Shown one piece after another: positions 1 to 10,051 of a DNA stretch of 64,000 nucleotides. How positions within the stretch are numbered: position 1 is the first letter of the stretch; every line of letters begins with the position of its first letter. Both the position numbers and the translations under genes were made by a program. Under the pieces are notes generated by a model, which saw only the letters and a program-made list of their open reading frames with translations, did not search any database and had not been told where the DNA came from. Source of the DNA: Metridium senile (Eukaryota; Cnidaria; Anthozoa; Actiniaria; Metridiidae); assembly GCA_949775045.1 (NCBI GenBank), contig OX459110.1:12495741-12559740 (forward strand), given 5' to 3'.

Positions 1-34
1 CCACCTTTGTTTTTAACTGTATTCATGTTCTTAC

Positions 35-737
35 TTTTTTATACATTCCTTCACAGATTGAATAGCTTCTTCATAACCATGTTGAACATCATTGACTTTA
101 GTTACCACATAAACATCTTCTCTTTTTATTCCTGACTTTCTTATTCCTTCACCAACATCTTTCTCATTACTAAGACAATAGTTAAATACAAACCAAGGAA
201 TAAATGGATGTATGGATAAATTAATTAATGAACAAATCAATGGAAGGATGAATGAATGAATGAGTTAATGAATGGGTGAGTATAAGACAGTGAAGAAAGA
301 GAAAAAAAGTAAAAAACACTTTGTGATGCCATTTCAAATTAACAGTCCCCTTCTCCCTGAAATCGTTTTGTATCAGCCACTGCGATGCTCCTCTCATTGC
401 TTTGTGGATGGGGGAGGGGAGGGAATGACGATAAATATTTTCAAAATGGCCGACTAAAGCGATGCACTCCTGCTCAAACTTTACACTTCCTCCCATTGTA
501 CAACTAACAAAATAAAACATTTTTATATTATGCATTGAAATTCGTGTAAATAATATGTTATTACCCGTAACCCAGTGCAGTATCGAGCAAACGGTAGCCA
601 TTTTGTAAACACTGTGAAGTGATTTCTACGGTTTGTTGGCATTTATACAATCCCAGACCAAACACGGGCATTTTGTGTCCATCGTTGAGTGTAACTGTTC
701 TGCTAAAGCCCTGGCCTTCTACTGTAAGTTTTGACAT
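35..737 (-). CDS. Aldo-keto reductase, 5' part (two exons, runs off the left edge)
   Basis: First two coding exons of an aldo-keto reductase, an NAD(P)H-dependent cytosolic carbonyl reductase. Exon 1 is 737-565 and exon 2 is 168-35. Both introns have GT-AG borders, and the codon split (two bases, then one) matches the paralogue at 1395-4728. Exon 1 starts MSKLTVEGQGF and contains the GY-x-LLDTALGY block, giving catalytic Asp52 and Tyr57. Exon 2 gives NEKDVGEGIRKSGIKRED and the VTK motif carrying the catalytic Lys. The active-site His and the rest of the barrel should lie left of position 1, because the donor at 34-30 is a good GTAAG. The start codon lies about 660 bp downstream of the paralogue's stop on the same strand, so this is a tandem duplicate. 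The substrate cannot be told from sequence. Confidence 0.9.
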
Positions 738-1302
738 CGCAGTGTGGAAGTTAGAGGCTGCTAAACAACGAACTCGATCAAAAGAACCCGGTCTGCAGAA
801 ACGCTATGACACAGGGAGCCCAATTACTATAGTAACTAGTGTCACGAAAGTAGTGTCACGTAAAGTTGTCACGCTACGCTTATGAAATATTTAATGATTA
901 TATAAAAAATATTCATGGTGGTAGTATTATGATAATGATGATAATATCGATAATTTAAGGGGGAGGGGTGGGGGTCAATTTAATGTTAGGCTTCCAGTGC
1001 TATGGATCATAATCCCTGTCCTCATCTTATATCCATCACCAGCAACAATAGCAGCAGCATCAGCAGCAAAAGAAACTCAGTATTATCATCATCATAAGCA
1101 TTACTATAATCATATACTCCACTAATCTATTTTTTTTTTATTACATTATTTCACAAAATAACAAAGATACATATACCTATATGAAAATGATAACAAAAAA
1201 AGATAATGACAATGATAATAAAAATTGCCGAGTTGGTAGCATATCCAAAAGCCCACTGAAGCATCTTACTAGATCATAATCTACCAGTCCAGGATTCATT
1301 AT
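738..1302. other. Intergenic spacer between the two reductase genes
   Basis: Presumed 5' flank of the downstream reductase. It has a short G-rich run near 958-975 and CAG/CAT-type microsatellite scraps at 1020-1110. I see no clear TATA box and no extra coding exon. Confidence 0.5.
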
Positions 1303-1313
1303 TTTATTTTATT
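1303..1313 (-). terminator. Poly(A) signals of the complete reductase gene
   Basis: Two overlapping AATAAA hexamers read on the minus strand, about 85 nt beyond the TAG stop at 1395-1397. Distance and orientation fit the 3' end of the upstream reductase transcript. Confidence 0.6.
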
Positions 1314-1394
1314 TCAAATGGATTTAAAATATCATTATTCATTATTCAATACTGAAAGCTTAAAATTTCATATAAACTACTGATATGAAAATAT

Positions 1395-2086
1395 CTAGCC
1401 ATTCCAGGGAAAATCTGTGGGATCTTCTCTATCAACAAAACAGCATCTTTCTGGAGGCAGAGTATCCTGTAAAATATGCACACACAGAAAGAAAAGTGTT
1501 CATAAAATATATCCATGTTATTGTGTTGACATGTATTTACAGTCAATTCAAAAATACTTGTTGTCAACAGGCTCGTAGCCTGCAAAACAGGCGTTCTTTT
1601 GGGTTTTGTGAAAAAATCGGATTTTGGGGTTCCTGTGTTGTCGTGATACCTGCGAGAAACATGGGGCCTAGACAACAACACAGGAAGCCCAAAATCCTGT
1701 ATGGCGATTAATCTTTTTGAAAGAGCAAGCAAAGCTATGTGCATATAGTCAGTATTTCATTTATACTTACAAGTGTCTTCATGTCTTCATCACTGATAAC
1801 AAAATCAAAGGTGTTTGCATTTTCAATAATTCTTTCAGGATTTGTTGATTTAGGGATAGTAATGTAATCTTTCTGAACACTCCATCGGATCATAAGCTGA
1901 GCAACTGTTTTATTGTATCTAGGATATAAAAATAGATTACCATCATCATAGTCATCATCATATATAGTCACCATCATAATTATATTGACATCATCATCAT
2001 TGTTATCATCATTACCATTACCATCACTGTCATCATCATCATGGTCAATCAATCAATCAATCAATCAATTATTCAATCAATCGATC

Positions 2087-2118
<32 letters not shown>

Positions 2119-4728
2119 TACCTACCTCTTGGCCATTTCTACAAGAACTGGTTCATTATTCTTTTGAGCTCTAAATATGGGGCTGTATCCCATGACAGCA
2201 ATGTCATGTTCGTGGCAATAATTAACAAGATCCTCCTTGCGCCAATAACAATTCAGTTCAATTTGATTGACAGCTGGGGTAGGTTTTCCAGCCTTACGCA
2301 TCTCCTCCATATGATGGATGCCGAAGTTAGACACACCAACAGATCTGCGAAATATAACAATTATGGTATATACAGATTCTTCCATTTACGTGTATCATTT
2401 TATCATCAATTCAGTTTCATGGTAATCATTTCCAATGACATCATAGTCATCATTATTCTAACATCACTCTCAACAAAATCATACCATCATTATAATCTTG
2501 ATCATCATCATCATCATATTCTTGGTGCTCATCTTCATCATTACCAAGCCTATCATCATCATCATCATCATCACCATCATCAACATAATGAATATCATCA
2601 TTAAAATCATCATCCTATCTTGATGCTCATCTTCATCATTTATCAAGACTATCGTCATCATCAACATCATCATCATCATTATCTTGATGATCATCTTCAT
2701 CACTATCATGACCATCATCACCATGCATTGCTAACACAATCATTAATTATTTTTTTCAATTAATGATATAATTAACTTAGATACAACATCCTCACCTAAC
2801 AAGTCCTTCATCTTTCATCTTTAATAATCCATCATAGGTCTCTAACAGTTTACCAGCAAATGGAGCATGAATGAGCATCAGATCTATATATCCAGTACCT
2901 AACCTAGGCAAATAGTATAAAAAATAAATCAATAATTATGGTCTACCATTCAAACACCATAATGTATACACCTATTTCAAAAAGGTTGTTGAAGCCAAAG
3001 CTACAGTACACACTCTGAAGCCTGCAAAGGATGTTTGTTGGTGATGTGATCATAATTTGTGATTTACACCTAACTGCAAGAACGCTGTCCTGACTTTTGT
3101 AGTTTTGGGAAAGGAATTAATGAAAAGACAAAAGATGATCACTTAAGCTGAACTCTTTCCTTTGTCATTCCATGTAACTAAATTACTTAAATGTTCTTTT
3201 TTCATGTGACAACATTTTTGCAGTTAGGTGAATATGTACATTCTTTAAAACAATATATGTTTCATTATCTACTTCAGACTGCAACTCCTTGTTATGATCA
3301 TATAACAGAAACACATGTACAAAATGTGCTATGAAACATTGATTTTTAAAAAACAGTGGAACCCTGTTAATCCGGCCACTGAAGGGACAGCCCAAAGTGA
3401 CCATATTAACAGGGTGGCCGTATTAAGCGGGTAAATTTTATAGAAAATGTATGGGCATGCATTTTGTTGGGACCTAAATAACTGGCCGCAATAACAGGGT
3501 GGCTGTATTAAGCAGGTGGCCATAAGGCGGGGTTCCACTGTAGGTGTATATGCCTGGATGTCTTACTTTTCTAAACTTGTCTTAACTCCTTTGATTGCAG
3601 CATCATATCCATGGTTCTTTGCATATGGTGCAACTTTAGTGACTATAAAGATATCTTCTCTTTTAACCCCTGATTTCTTTATTCCCTCACCTACTTCTCC
3701 TTCATTTCTAAAATAACCAAAAAAAATGACATGAAAAAACACAATATTTGGAAAAATTGGAAATCATACAAGAATGTTATTGCAATAATAATAATAATAA
3801 TAAAAATAATAATAACTTTATTTAATGAGGGTGGCACTAAATATTGTAAAACACTAGTGAACTTGTGGCCCTCAACAAATAGAACACATATTATATTGAT
3901 GAAGAGGATAATGACAATAATGATGATGATGATGATGAATGGTGGTGATGGTGATGGTGACGATGATGATGACAATGAATGATTGTGTTGTTGCAATTTG
4001 TTTGACTTTGACTATTCTCGGATAAGGACGATAAATCAGAAGTCCCGTTTCTCCACCCTACACTCCCTAATCTGCACCAAAGGGCTTAAAGAACCACCAA
4101 GGATGTAGCAAACCCTGGCCGTGACCTCCCTCAGTGACTGGTTCAATTACACACACATACTAACTACTAATTCCTTATGATTGTAAGCTGCCAGCGATCC
4201 ATACAAATGATAATTGTAAAGCACATTTAGATGAACATGATAACACACTCACGCCATTTTCAAGTGCATGCTTATTCTGACAACAGCACTAGTAAGTTTT
4301 CCCACTGTTTTGAGCTTTTGCGTGCACTTATTGGTCAGTTTTGAAAGAATTTGCGAGTAGGTAAAAACACTCGACTTCGTCTCGTGTTTCGACTGATCCG
4401 CTTTCAAATTCTCCCAAACGCATCTCGGTCCAATTCGTCATAAGCGTGTGAAAACACAGAAGACGTTTTTAATTTCTTAAATAAATGATAACTATTTTTA
4501 TCTACCACTATTTCTTGTTTCATTACAACAAAGAAACTTAACTACTTACTTATACATAACTGCTGTATCTATCATCTGATATCCATGTTTCAGACTAAAC
4601 TCTGCAGCGCTCACAGCTTTCTCCGGCTCACTCTGGAAACATCCAAGACCAAACATTGGCATTTTATAGCCATCATTTAACATTATAGTCCGGCCAAATC
4701 CTTGACCTTCTATTTTGAGAGCTGACAT
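1395..4728 (-). CDS. Aldo-keto reductase, complete six-exon gene
   Basis: NAD(P)H-dependent aldo-keto reductase, 288 residues, normal for the family. Exons on the minus strand: 4728-4550, 3707-3567, 2903-2796, 2344-2126, 1918-1771 and 1466-1395. All junctions are GT-AG, phases agree, and the exons sum to 867 nt including the TAG stop. Visible motifs: FGLGCF near residue 26; catalytic Asp54 and Tyr59 in MIDTAVMY; Lys84 in FIVTK; His119 in LMLIHAP; GVSNFG; VNQIELNCYW; GYSPI; and the cofactor-binding IPKSTNPERIIENA near the C terminus. I start at MSALKIEGQGF because the paralogue starts at the same place. An in-frame ATG at 4776 exists, but a CTAG acceptor with a pyrimidine tract lies just before 4728, suggesting a 5' UTR intron. 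Introns carry several MITEs and microsatellites. The substrate is unknown. Confidence 0.93.
1575..1705. mobile_element. MITE remnant in the last reductase intron
   Basis: Starts TAGCCTGCAAAACAGGCG and contains an imperfect palindrome: a GGATTTTGGG..TTCCTGTGTTG arm near 1619-1645 and its complement near 1672-1699. It resembles the TAGCCTGC hairpin elements at 9040 and 40209, but its ends are decayed. Confidence 0.5.
2041..2120. repeat. (AATC)n microsatellite in reductase intron
   Basis: Near-continuous tetranucleotide AATC repeat directly beside the exon 4 donor (2125). The reading frames it opens are artefacts. Confidence 0.85.
2495..2725. repeat. (ATC)n-rich microsatellite in reductase intron
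   Basis: Imperfect CAT/ATC trinucleotide tract between exons 3 and 4. It generates His-rich (plus) and Met-rich (minus) spurious frames. Confidence 0.8.
2969..3345. mobile_element. CACCTATTTCAAAAA palindromic MITE, right end lost
   Basis: The left end CACCTATTTCAAAAA follows TATA, and the next 70 bp (to CTGAAGCCTGCAAAGGATGT) match the element at 17040-17337. The interior near 3285-3345 matches the core of the copy at 52771-53066. The right terminal repeat is missing where the CAGTGGAACC element begins. A second MITE is nested at 3067-3230. Confidence 0.7.
3067..3230. mobile_element. Nested MITE with CACCTAACTGCAA ends
   Basis: Inverted ends CACCTAACTGCAAGAAC (left) and TTTTTGCAGTTAGGTG (right), inserted inside the older MITE at 2969-3345. 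The same terminus closes the element at 8750-8905. Confidence 0.65.
3354..3540. mobile_element. CAGTGGAACCCTG MITE (Tc1/mariner or pogo style)
   Basis: Ends CAGTGGAACCCTGTTAATCC and GGCGGGGTTCCACTG, with a TA after the right end. The interior repeats TGGCCGTATTAAGCGGGT-like words. A second copy lies at 53669-53780 with TA on both sides. The superfamily is inferred from the ends and TA target. Confidence 0.7.
3780..3985. repeat. (AAT)n and (GAT)n tracts with SINE-like tail
   Basis: An AAT run at 3785-3815 continues into AACTTTATTTAATGAGGGTG, a string I associate with SINE tails in invertebrate genomes (from memory, unverified). A GAT run follows at 3920-3980. It lies within reductase intron 1. 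Confidence 0.5.
4010..4245. repeat. SINE-like dispersed repeat fragment
   Basis: Contains GGATAAGGACGATAAA, GAAGTCCCG and TTAAAGAACC spaced as in a repeat family I recall from several marine invertebrates. Assignment is from memory of the motif order only, and no copy elsewhere in the window confirms it. Confidence 0.35.
4250..4490 (+). repeat. Dispersed repeat, partner copy inverted at 62240-62495
   Basis: Reads CGCCATTTTCAAGTGCATGC ... TCTCGTGTTTCGACTGATC ... CTCCCAAACGCATCTCGGT ... TGTGAAAACACAGAAGACG. The reverse complement of 62240-62495 has the same blocks in the same order. It lies in intron 1 of the complete reductase. Confidence 0.65.
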
Positions 4729-5119
4729 TGTTCCTAGCAAAGAATAAAATATTTTTTCAGGACGAATAATGCACAACCGACACTACACGGCGACAAACTA
4801 GGTTTGTTATGTTTGGGGAGACTGGGAATGGGGATTGTGTTGACACAGGGAACCCAACCACATGGGACTGCCATTAATTTGCAGATTAATTTCTCTGATT
4901 AATTTGTCAAATAATCAAATCAATATTTTGGAGACGAAAATACATTTAATAATAATCGTAAAATATTGGCAAAATATTATAATTTCTGTTAATACACACT
5001 TGAATTTTACTGCGAATACCAAATAGAGCTTGGGGTTCCTGTGTTATCATCGGAAACAAACCACAGGAAGTGACGGAAAAGGCCCATCGTTTAAGGTGAT
5101 CCGCTGCCATATTTTTGAC

Positions 5120-5770
5120 TCCAATTGTTTCCTGGGAAACATCGATGCAGCTCATACTTCTTTAACCACTGGTAAATTCTTGGACAAAGACCCCCTTCGC
5201 TTTTGCTCAAAATGCTTTCTTAGAAATAATAACTCATGCAATCCGCACTAGTTTGACCGAAAGTTATTTTATATTCCAATTGTTTCCTTAGAAACACCTA
5301 GTTAAGTAACTGCTAAGTATTTCTATTTATATCTCTATTGGACCAATTGTTTCCTTACAACACAAGTATAACCACTAGCTATAGTACAGTTTTCCTTACA
5401 AACATCGACGCAGTCCACACTAGTTTAACCGCCAGTTTTCGTAAATGTTTACTCCAATTGTTTCCTTACAAACATCGACGCAGTCCGCACTAGTTTAACC
5501 AATAGTTATGGAACATTTTAACTCGAATTGTTTCCCTAGAAACTTCGGCGCAGTACACACTAGTTTAACCGCTGTAGATATTGTACATTTTTACTCCAAT
5601 CAGTTTCCTTACAAACATCGATGCAGTCTTCACTAGTTTAACCGCTGTAGTTGTCGTATATTTTTACTCCAATTGTTTAATTTCCTTACAAACATCGACG
5701 CAGTCCACATTAGTTTAACCGCTGTGCTTATCGTACATTTCTACTTTAGTTGTTTCCTATATACATCCAG
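5120..5770. repeat. Degenerate ~70-bp satellite array A
   Basis: About eight diverged monomers built on TTTCCTTACAAACATCGACG, CAGTCCACACTAGTTTAACC and TTTTTACTCCAATTG. The family is the same as the better-preserved array at 25290-26200. It lies about 400 bp upstream of the complete reductase start. Confidence 0.8.
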
Positions 5771-6575
5771 CAAAATAGTGTAAGAGTTCTTAATTTATCG
5801 TCTTTTAATCTATAATCGTCAAACAAGTCATACTAACATGTGCTCCGATCCGAGAGTAAACCCTTTAGTCAGTACATAATTCAATATATGAATCGTACGT
5901 ATTATTAGTGAGGTTTACCATTAAATAGCACAATCGATCAGAGCGTGTTATGTTAGATCAAAGCTTCGATTCTAATCGTGGGGTTGTTCTAATTGTCGGG
6001 TCGTTTAATTTTGATAACGTTTTTGAAACAGGTGTGATATCGTAATTTGTTTTTAATTCTTTTGTTTTAAATAAATATCATTGATCTTAGCACATGTACC
6101 GCTTTTTTTCTTCTAGAACAGCTTTAAATTAGAACTCCGAAAAGAACATTGATCATTCACGATAGGATTAAAAATGAGAATTTTTTACATTTTATGGCAA
6201 CTTTGACAAAATTATTTTTTTTACAATCCGATTATTTTATAATCTGAAAAAAATAAATTAACACCAATTTTACCAAATAATTATATCTTCAAATCACTCA
6301 AGTTTTATTTCCTTTTTTTATAAAATAATTTAGAAGTAAATCACTTTTTTAACGTCTCAATGTATTTAGCCAGTGACTAATTGGGGAGACTCACAATCAC
6401 ACTCACTGCCTCTACGTATACGTAAAACCAGAAAAGTTGAAAAGACTGGGATTTGATAACAGAACTAAGTTGTTGAATGTTACTTTTAACTTTCAAAAAC
6501 ATATATTTGATTATTCTGTAATAATAAAAAGTGGAAACGTTTTCATGAGAACATAGAGTAACGCTTATAGCAACT
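5771..6575. other. AT-rich stretch with no recognised feature
   Basis: I see no exon, repeat array or inverted repeat I can support here. Confidence 0.5.
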
Positions 6576-6720
6576 GGAAACTAGCGGAGTAAACTAGTAT
6601 AGGCGGCGTCGGTGTTTTAAATAAACGATAGGTAATATAATGAAATTTGTAACACCGTAAAAAATGTTGACTTAAACTTTACTGACGTTTCGAGCTTTAG
6701 CCCTTCGTCGGAGTAAAAAA
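6576..6720 (+). mobile_element. Dispersed element R1, copy 1
   Basis: Runs from GGAAACTAGCGGAGTAAACT through ATAAACGATAGGTAATATAA and AAAAATGTTGACTTAAACTT to ACGTTTCGAGCTTTAGCCCT and TCGTCGGAGT. Copies or fragments recur near 9571, 12868, 30257, 60390 and 62958. The reverse complement of the 3' block looks like a decayed hammerhead core. Confidence 0.8.
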
Positions 6721-6914
6721 AGATAGTAACTATTCATAAATTCTGACATTTGCAAACAGTCATTGTAAATCCCTCATCCTTTGAAATAAATGAGTACTTA
6801 ATGGAACAATCAATCGATGAATGGAATATCGTAATTTCCAAGTATGTGTAAATGTGTAAATTTCCATAAGCAATCAATTAAAACAAAGAAAACCACTCCT
6901 TTTCGTTTCTTTTC

Positions 6915-6985
6915 TCAGGAGAAGACTTCCGCTCAGGTTATCGAAACGTCAGACATCAACACCAACAGTCTTTACACCTGAGGTA
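6915..6985 (+). repeat. CGAAACGTCAG-type dispersed repeat fragment
   Basis: GGAGAAGACTTCCGCTCAGG ... ATCGAAACGTCAGACATC. It shares the CGAAACGTCAG word with the complement of R1 200 bp away but has a different left part. It is probably the tail of another retroelement or MITE family. Confidence 0.4.
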
Positions 6986-7249
6986 ACAGACCATCCACTA
7001 TTAAAATCCCTCCTGCAGTTTCCTATTTCCAACAATTTCAGCCATTGATCATTGATAGTAGAACCTCAACGTACAAGAATTCTCCACGTGTTTCGAACGT
7101 CTGTAGGCGTGTGTTATCATAATATTTAATTAGCTTGCTGTTACTATTTCCATTTTTCCTATTCCGATGTTTGCTTTAAATCACTGTTATTCAATCAAAT
7201 TAGACACTTATTAAGTGTGAAAGAGCCCCTCATGGTTTGCTTTGTATGG

Positions 7250-7257
7250 TATAAAAG
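7250..7257 (+). promoter_or_regulatory. TATA box of the secreted-peptide candidate
   Basis: TATAAAAG at 7250-7257, 103 bp before the ATG at 7353, placing a start site near 7280 and a 5' leader of about 70 nt. An out-of-frame upstream ATG lies at 7331. The perfect match and position before a signal-peptide exon make this a credible core promoter. Confidence 0.55.
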
Positions 7258-7352
7258 GAAAACACAAAAAGCGCATTTCTAAAGACTAAAATCGCTACTG
7301 AAAATCTTTAGTTCTCATTGAACACTTTGAATGAACAGCCCTTCTCAAAAAG

Positions 7353-7572
7353 ATGCGTTCAAAAATAGTTTTACTCGTGACAATTTGCGTAGCAGTTCTT
7401 CTTCAAACGCCACGTTCTGACGCAGTTTTGCATGGCAAGTATGTAATAGGAGACAGTACAGAATTGCAACGAAGGGACTTACAAAAAAAATCTCACAAAG
7501 AAAATACTTTTCAAGATTCAAGAGAAAAAGCGATGGAACGTTTTGAGAATTTCATCCGCTTAAAAAGAAAAG
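7353..7572 (+). CDS. First coding exon of a secreted protein (signal peptide), unassigned
   Basis: Encodes 73 residues plus one base (phase 1) up to the donor AAAAG/GTAAAT at 7572/7573. Residues 1-24 form a textbook signal peptide: basic MRSK, then a hydrophobic run, with likely cleavage after RSDA. The mature part is charged and lysine-rich, with basic sites QRRD, QKKS and LKRK that could be propeptide cleavage sites, and has no cysteine. A TATA box lies 103 bp upstream. Two acceptors fit the phase. At 7763, after a strong pyrimidine tract, four residues (DQTK) and a stop give a 77-residue secreted peptide. At 8919, a cysteine-containing exon follows. I cannot choose between them. I do not recognise the family; a neuropeptide-like or other secreted precursor is possible. 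Confidence 0.6.
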
Positions 7573-7579
7573 GTAAATT

Positions 7580-8365
7580 TATCTTTACTATACTTTGTTA
7601 AATTAATAATGAATTGAAAGACTACGCAAAGAAGTAACGACGTTTTGACATTGTCCGATGTCGTTATCAAGTGAGGTTTATTTTGTCTTTTTTTAATTCG
7701 TTTTCTCTTTTCACTTTATTATTAACTTTAAAAACCCGTTCCTTTTTCTTTCTTCTGTCCAGATCAGACAAAGTAAAAAAGTACTTGTCCCACCGAATCG
7801 TTTCTTTTTTATCGTTAAAGATACCTTTTTTCCTCGTTACATCTTTGTGAACTTTTTATGTGTTCGGAAATTTCACTTGCTTTTCAGTTATTTGAGTAGA
7901 TAGATGTATACTCAATTTGTTTCAGTTCAGTTTCATTCAAAATCTCTACATGACGGGAAATTATTAGTCACTAAATCATTAATATAATAAGTAATACTGA
8001 CTGAGCAACGTAAAAAGAGTGTTACGTAGTGGCGTTTTTAATTTAAAAATAATAGTCCTTTGTCGAAATGAAAATTAACTTGGTACTGAAAAAGGCGTTA
8101 TAACAAATTGACGTTTTTGAAAATCCTATTTTTGAAAACCATTTAACCCACACATTTATCAGTAATGAATATATTGTTATTGATTTCAATTAAGAAACAA
8201 ATTGTTCTTTTTAGTAAACTAAACACTGGTTAGCATATGTCTTAAGTGTTTGGCCAACAGCTGAATAATTAAATATCTTTTACTCTTGTGTTCTGTTTGA
8301 TTTGTAATTAGTCTTTTCAGTTAGTAACGGATGGCACCGACGACTCTCAGCTTCCGTTCACTTTA
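7580..8365. other. Probable intron, no recognised feature apart from the 7763 acceptor
   Basis: AT-rich. The strong acceptor CTTTCTTCTGTCCAG at 7748-7762 is followed by ATCAGACAAAGTAA, which would close the reading frame of the preceding exon. Nothing else is supported. Confidence 0.4.
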
Positions 8366-8369
8366 ATTC

Positions 8370-8710
8370 CATTAACTCAAATCGATACATTTTAATCGAT
8401 CTCAACAAATTGCATTCGATTTTCGATACGATTTAACTAGTCAACTCAATAGACCTTTTCACAGTTCCGTTCAGTGACCACGAATAATAGTTCCAAGTCG
8501 AGGTTCCAGTTGCTGCGCATAGCAAGACTATAATTTATCATGTGCAGCAACTGGATCCTCGACTTGGAGCTATCATTCGTGGTCACTGAATGGAACTGTG
8601 AAAAGGACTATTGATATTCTCAACTCGATAAATTCGATGCGACATCATTTAATTTGATTCAATTCGTATCGAGTCCGTTATCCGATCAATTCATTCGATT
8701 CTATCTTAGT
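8370..8710. repeat. Degenerate ATTCGAT/ACTCGAT repeat split by a MITE
   Basis: Irregular copies of AATCGAT, ATTCGAT, CTCAACTCGAT and similar words occur on both sides of the palindrome at 8448-8613, as if the palindrome inserted into a short-period repeat. Confidence 0.55.
8448..8613. mobile_element. Palindromic MITE, ~75-bp arms
   Basis: Left arm AATAGACCTTTTCACAGTTC ... CCAAGTCGAGG and right arm its complement, closing at GGAACTGTGAAAAGGACTAT. Arms are about 90 percent matched around a ~20-bp loop. Confidence 0.8.
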
Positions 8711-8749
8711 TTAGTTCAAGTGAACCCTATTCAATGTATATATAGCTCC

Positions 8750-8905
8750 ATTGCTTTTAGAATACCCCGTCACTTATTTACATAATAATAGAATCTGTTG
8801 TGTTATTTGGTCGTTCTCAAAGAGTGCCGCTACTTGAATTTCTATAGTGACGGGGTATTCCATAATTGCTCCAATTTTTTTGATAACATTCTTGCAATTA
8901 GGTGT
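8750..8905. mobile_element. Palindromic MITE ending CAATTAGGTG/TATA
   Basis: Inverted GAATACCCCGTCAC arms at 8761-8774 and 8851-8864. The right end TTGCAATTAGGTG is followed by TATA. It is the same end as the nested element at 3067-3230. The left end is shortened. Confidence 0.65.
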
Positions 8906-8918
8906 ATACAAAAAGCAG

Positions 8919-9027
8919 ATTATAGGGCGGCCAATTTGAATTGCTTTTACTATCAAGCCTCGAACATGTGTGAAAGTACCTCATTGTTCTCCAACGTGGA
9001 GACGAGGTTAGACAGTCAGGAGCAATA
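8919..9027 (+). CDS. Candidate internal exon, weakly PAN/apple-like
   Basis: Open stretch entered by the acceptor AAAAAGCAG at 8910-8918 in the phase left by the 7353-7572 exon, and leaving at the donor GTACGT (9028) or stopping at TAG 9026-9028. The peptide reads DYRAANLNCFYYQASNMCES and on to DSQEQ. The N-L-N-C-x-Y-Y ... M-C-E spacing recalls the second half of a PAN/apple module, but the paired N-terminal cysteines are absent, so it may be partial or dead. A MITE abuts its left border (8750-8905) and another inserted 12 bp past the donor (9040-9232). Splicing to the acceptor TTTTCAG at 9305 would create a TAA across the junction. Low to moderate confidence. Confidence 0.33.
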
Positions 9028-9039
9028 GTACGTGGTCAT

Positions 9040-9232
9040 TAGCCTCCTCCGCAGGAAACTTTTTTTACTTTTGGGCTTCCTTTTTTGAGAAGCGAGCCGA
9101 AGAGAGACTGGGACTGGGAGCGAAAAAAAATGAGCTCCCTCACTCTCGGCCCCAATCTTCCTTCTCTCGGAAATCCAACAGGAATCCCAAAAGAGAAAAT
9201 GAGAAAAAGGAGTAGCCTGCGGCGGAGGCTAG
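9040..9232. mobile_element. hAT-like MITE with 8-bp target duplication
   Basis: Inverted ends TAGCCTCCTCCGCAGG and CCTGCGGCGGAGGCTA, flanked by GTGGTCAT at 9032-9039 and 9233-9240. One extra base separates the right end from the duplication, as in the related elements at 40209 and 27356. Confidence 0.85.
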
Positions 9233-9534
9233 GTGGTCATATATATTTTGGATATATTTATTAAATCATAGGATCTAAATAGTGATTAAAGTGTCTTGTT
9301 TTCAGATGGGAGGCAAAATTGAATACAGACCAAGAGCTATTACCAAGAAACCTTAAAATAATAGAAATGATGAGAGGTCTTTTGATAGTCTTTATATAAA
9401 TACAAATATTCTTTGACATATATTTCTACTTGTACGTTGTATACCTTTTGTGAAATAGTTAATTTCAGGATGCTTTTAATGATATAATCTTATTATATAC
9501 ACTGTGAAATATTCAAATGAATTGATTATGATGC

Positions 9535-9540
9535 AATAAA
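9535..9540 (+). terminator. Possible poly(A) signal
   Basis: AATAAA downstream of the candidate exons at 7353-9410. It would end the transcript started at the TATA box if the long gene model is right. Confidence 0.3.
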
Positions 9541-9570
9541 AAATGACTAAACATGTTCAATGATGCAAAT

Positions 9571-9717
9571 GAGTATACTAGTATAGGCTTCGTCGGTGTT
9601 TGGTATAAACGATAGGTAATATAATGACATTTGTAACATCTTAAAAAATGTTGACTTAATGAACTTTTAGTTAAGTTATATAAAGTCAACATTTTTTACG
9701 GTATTACAAATTTCATA
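9571..9717. mobile_element. R1 copy 2, head-to-head inverted form
   Basis: Forward R1 (ACTAGTATAGGCTTCGTCGG to AAAAAATGTTGACTTAA), then after about 25 bp the inverted block AAGTCAACATTTTTTACGG to ACAAATTTCAT. It forms a hairpin rather than a simple copy. Confidence 0.75.
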
Positions 9718-9773
9718 ACTCCAAACTCCCAGCCCAATTCCTAGCTTTTACAGCGCAATTATGCTTCCCTTCA

Positions 9774-9857
9774 TTCCCTGCTAGCAGAGTCTTCCACAGT
9801 TCGATTCTTCCTTTCTCTCGTCAGAATCGAACTGTGGAAGACTCTGCTAGCAGGGAA
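9774..9857. mobile_element. Perfect 35-bp-arm hairpin
   Basis: Left arm 9774-9808 (TTCCCTGCTAGCAGAGTCTT ...) and right arm 9823-9857 are exact reverse complements around a 14-bp loop. The flanks CCCTTCA/CTTCCCT are weakly symmetrical. Likely a tiny non-autonomous element. Confidence 0.7.
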
Positions 9858-10051
9858 CTTCCCTTCACTAATTTTCGTATCTATTTATTCGTCAATATTA
9901 GATTTTATTTTTGCAAACGAAAATTATGATAAATGTGTACATGTTAAAGACTTATATACAATAACAATCTTTTGGTCAGGTGGGTTGGATAGATACTCCA
10001 CCCCACCCCCCTTGGGTATATTTATTTTCCCCTGTCAGCGTTTATAGTTCT

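Noticed and set aside
221..885. 126-codon minus and 88-codon plus frames
   Set aside because: They overlap reductase exon 1 out of frame or on the opposite strand; the correct frame is the exon at 565-737.
3720..3996. 83- and 101-codon frames in the reductase intron
   Set aside because: AAT and GAT microsatellites account for them.
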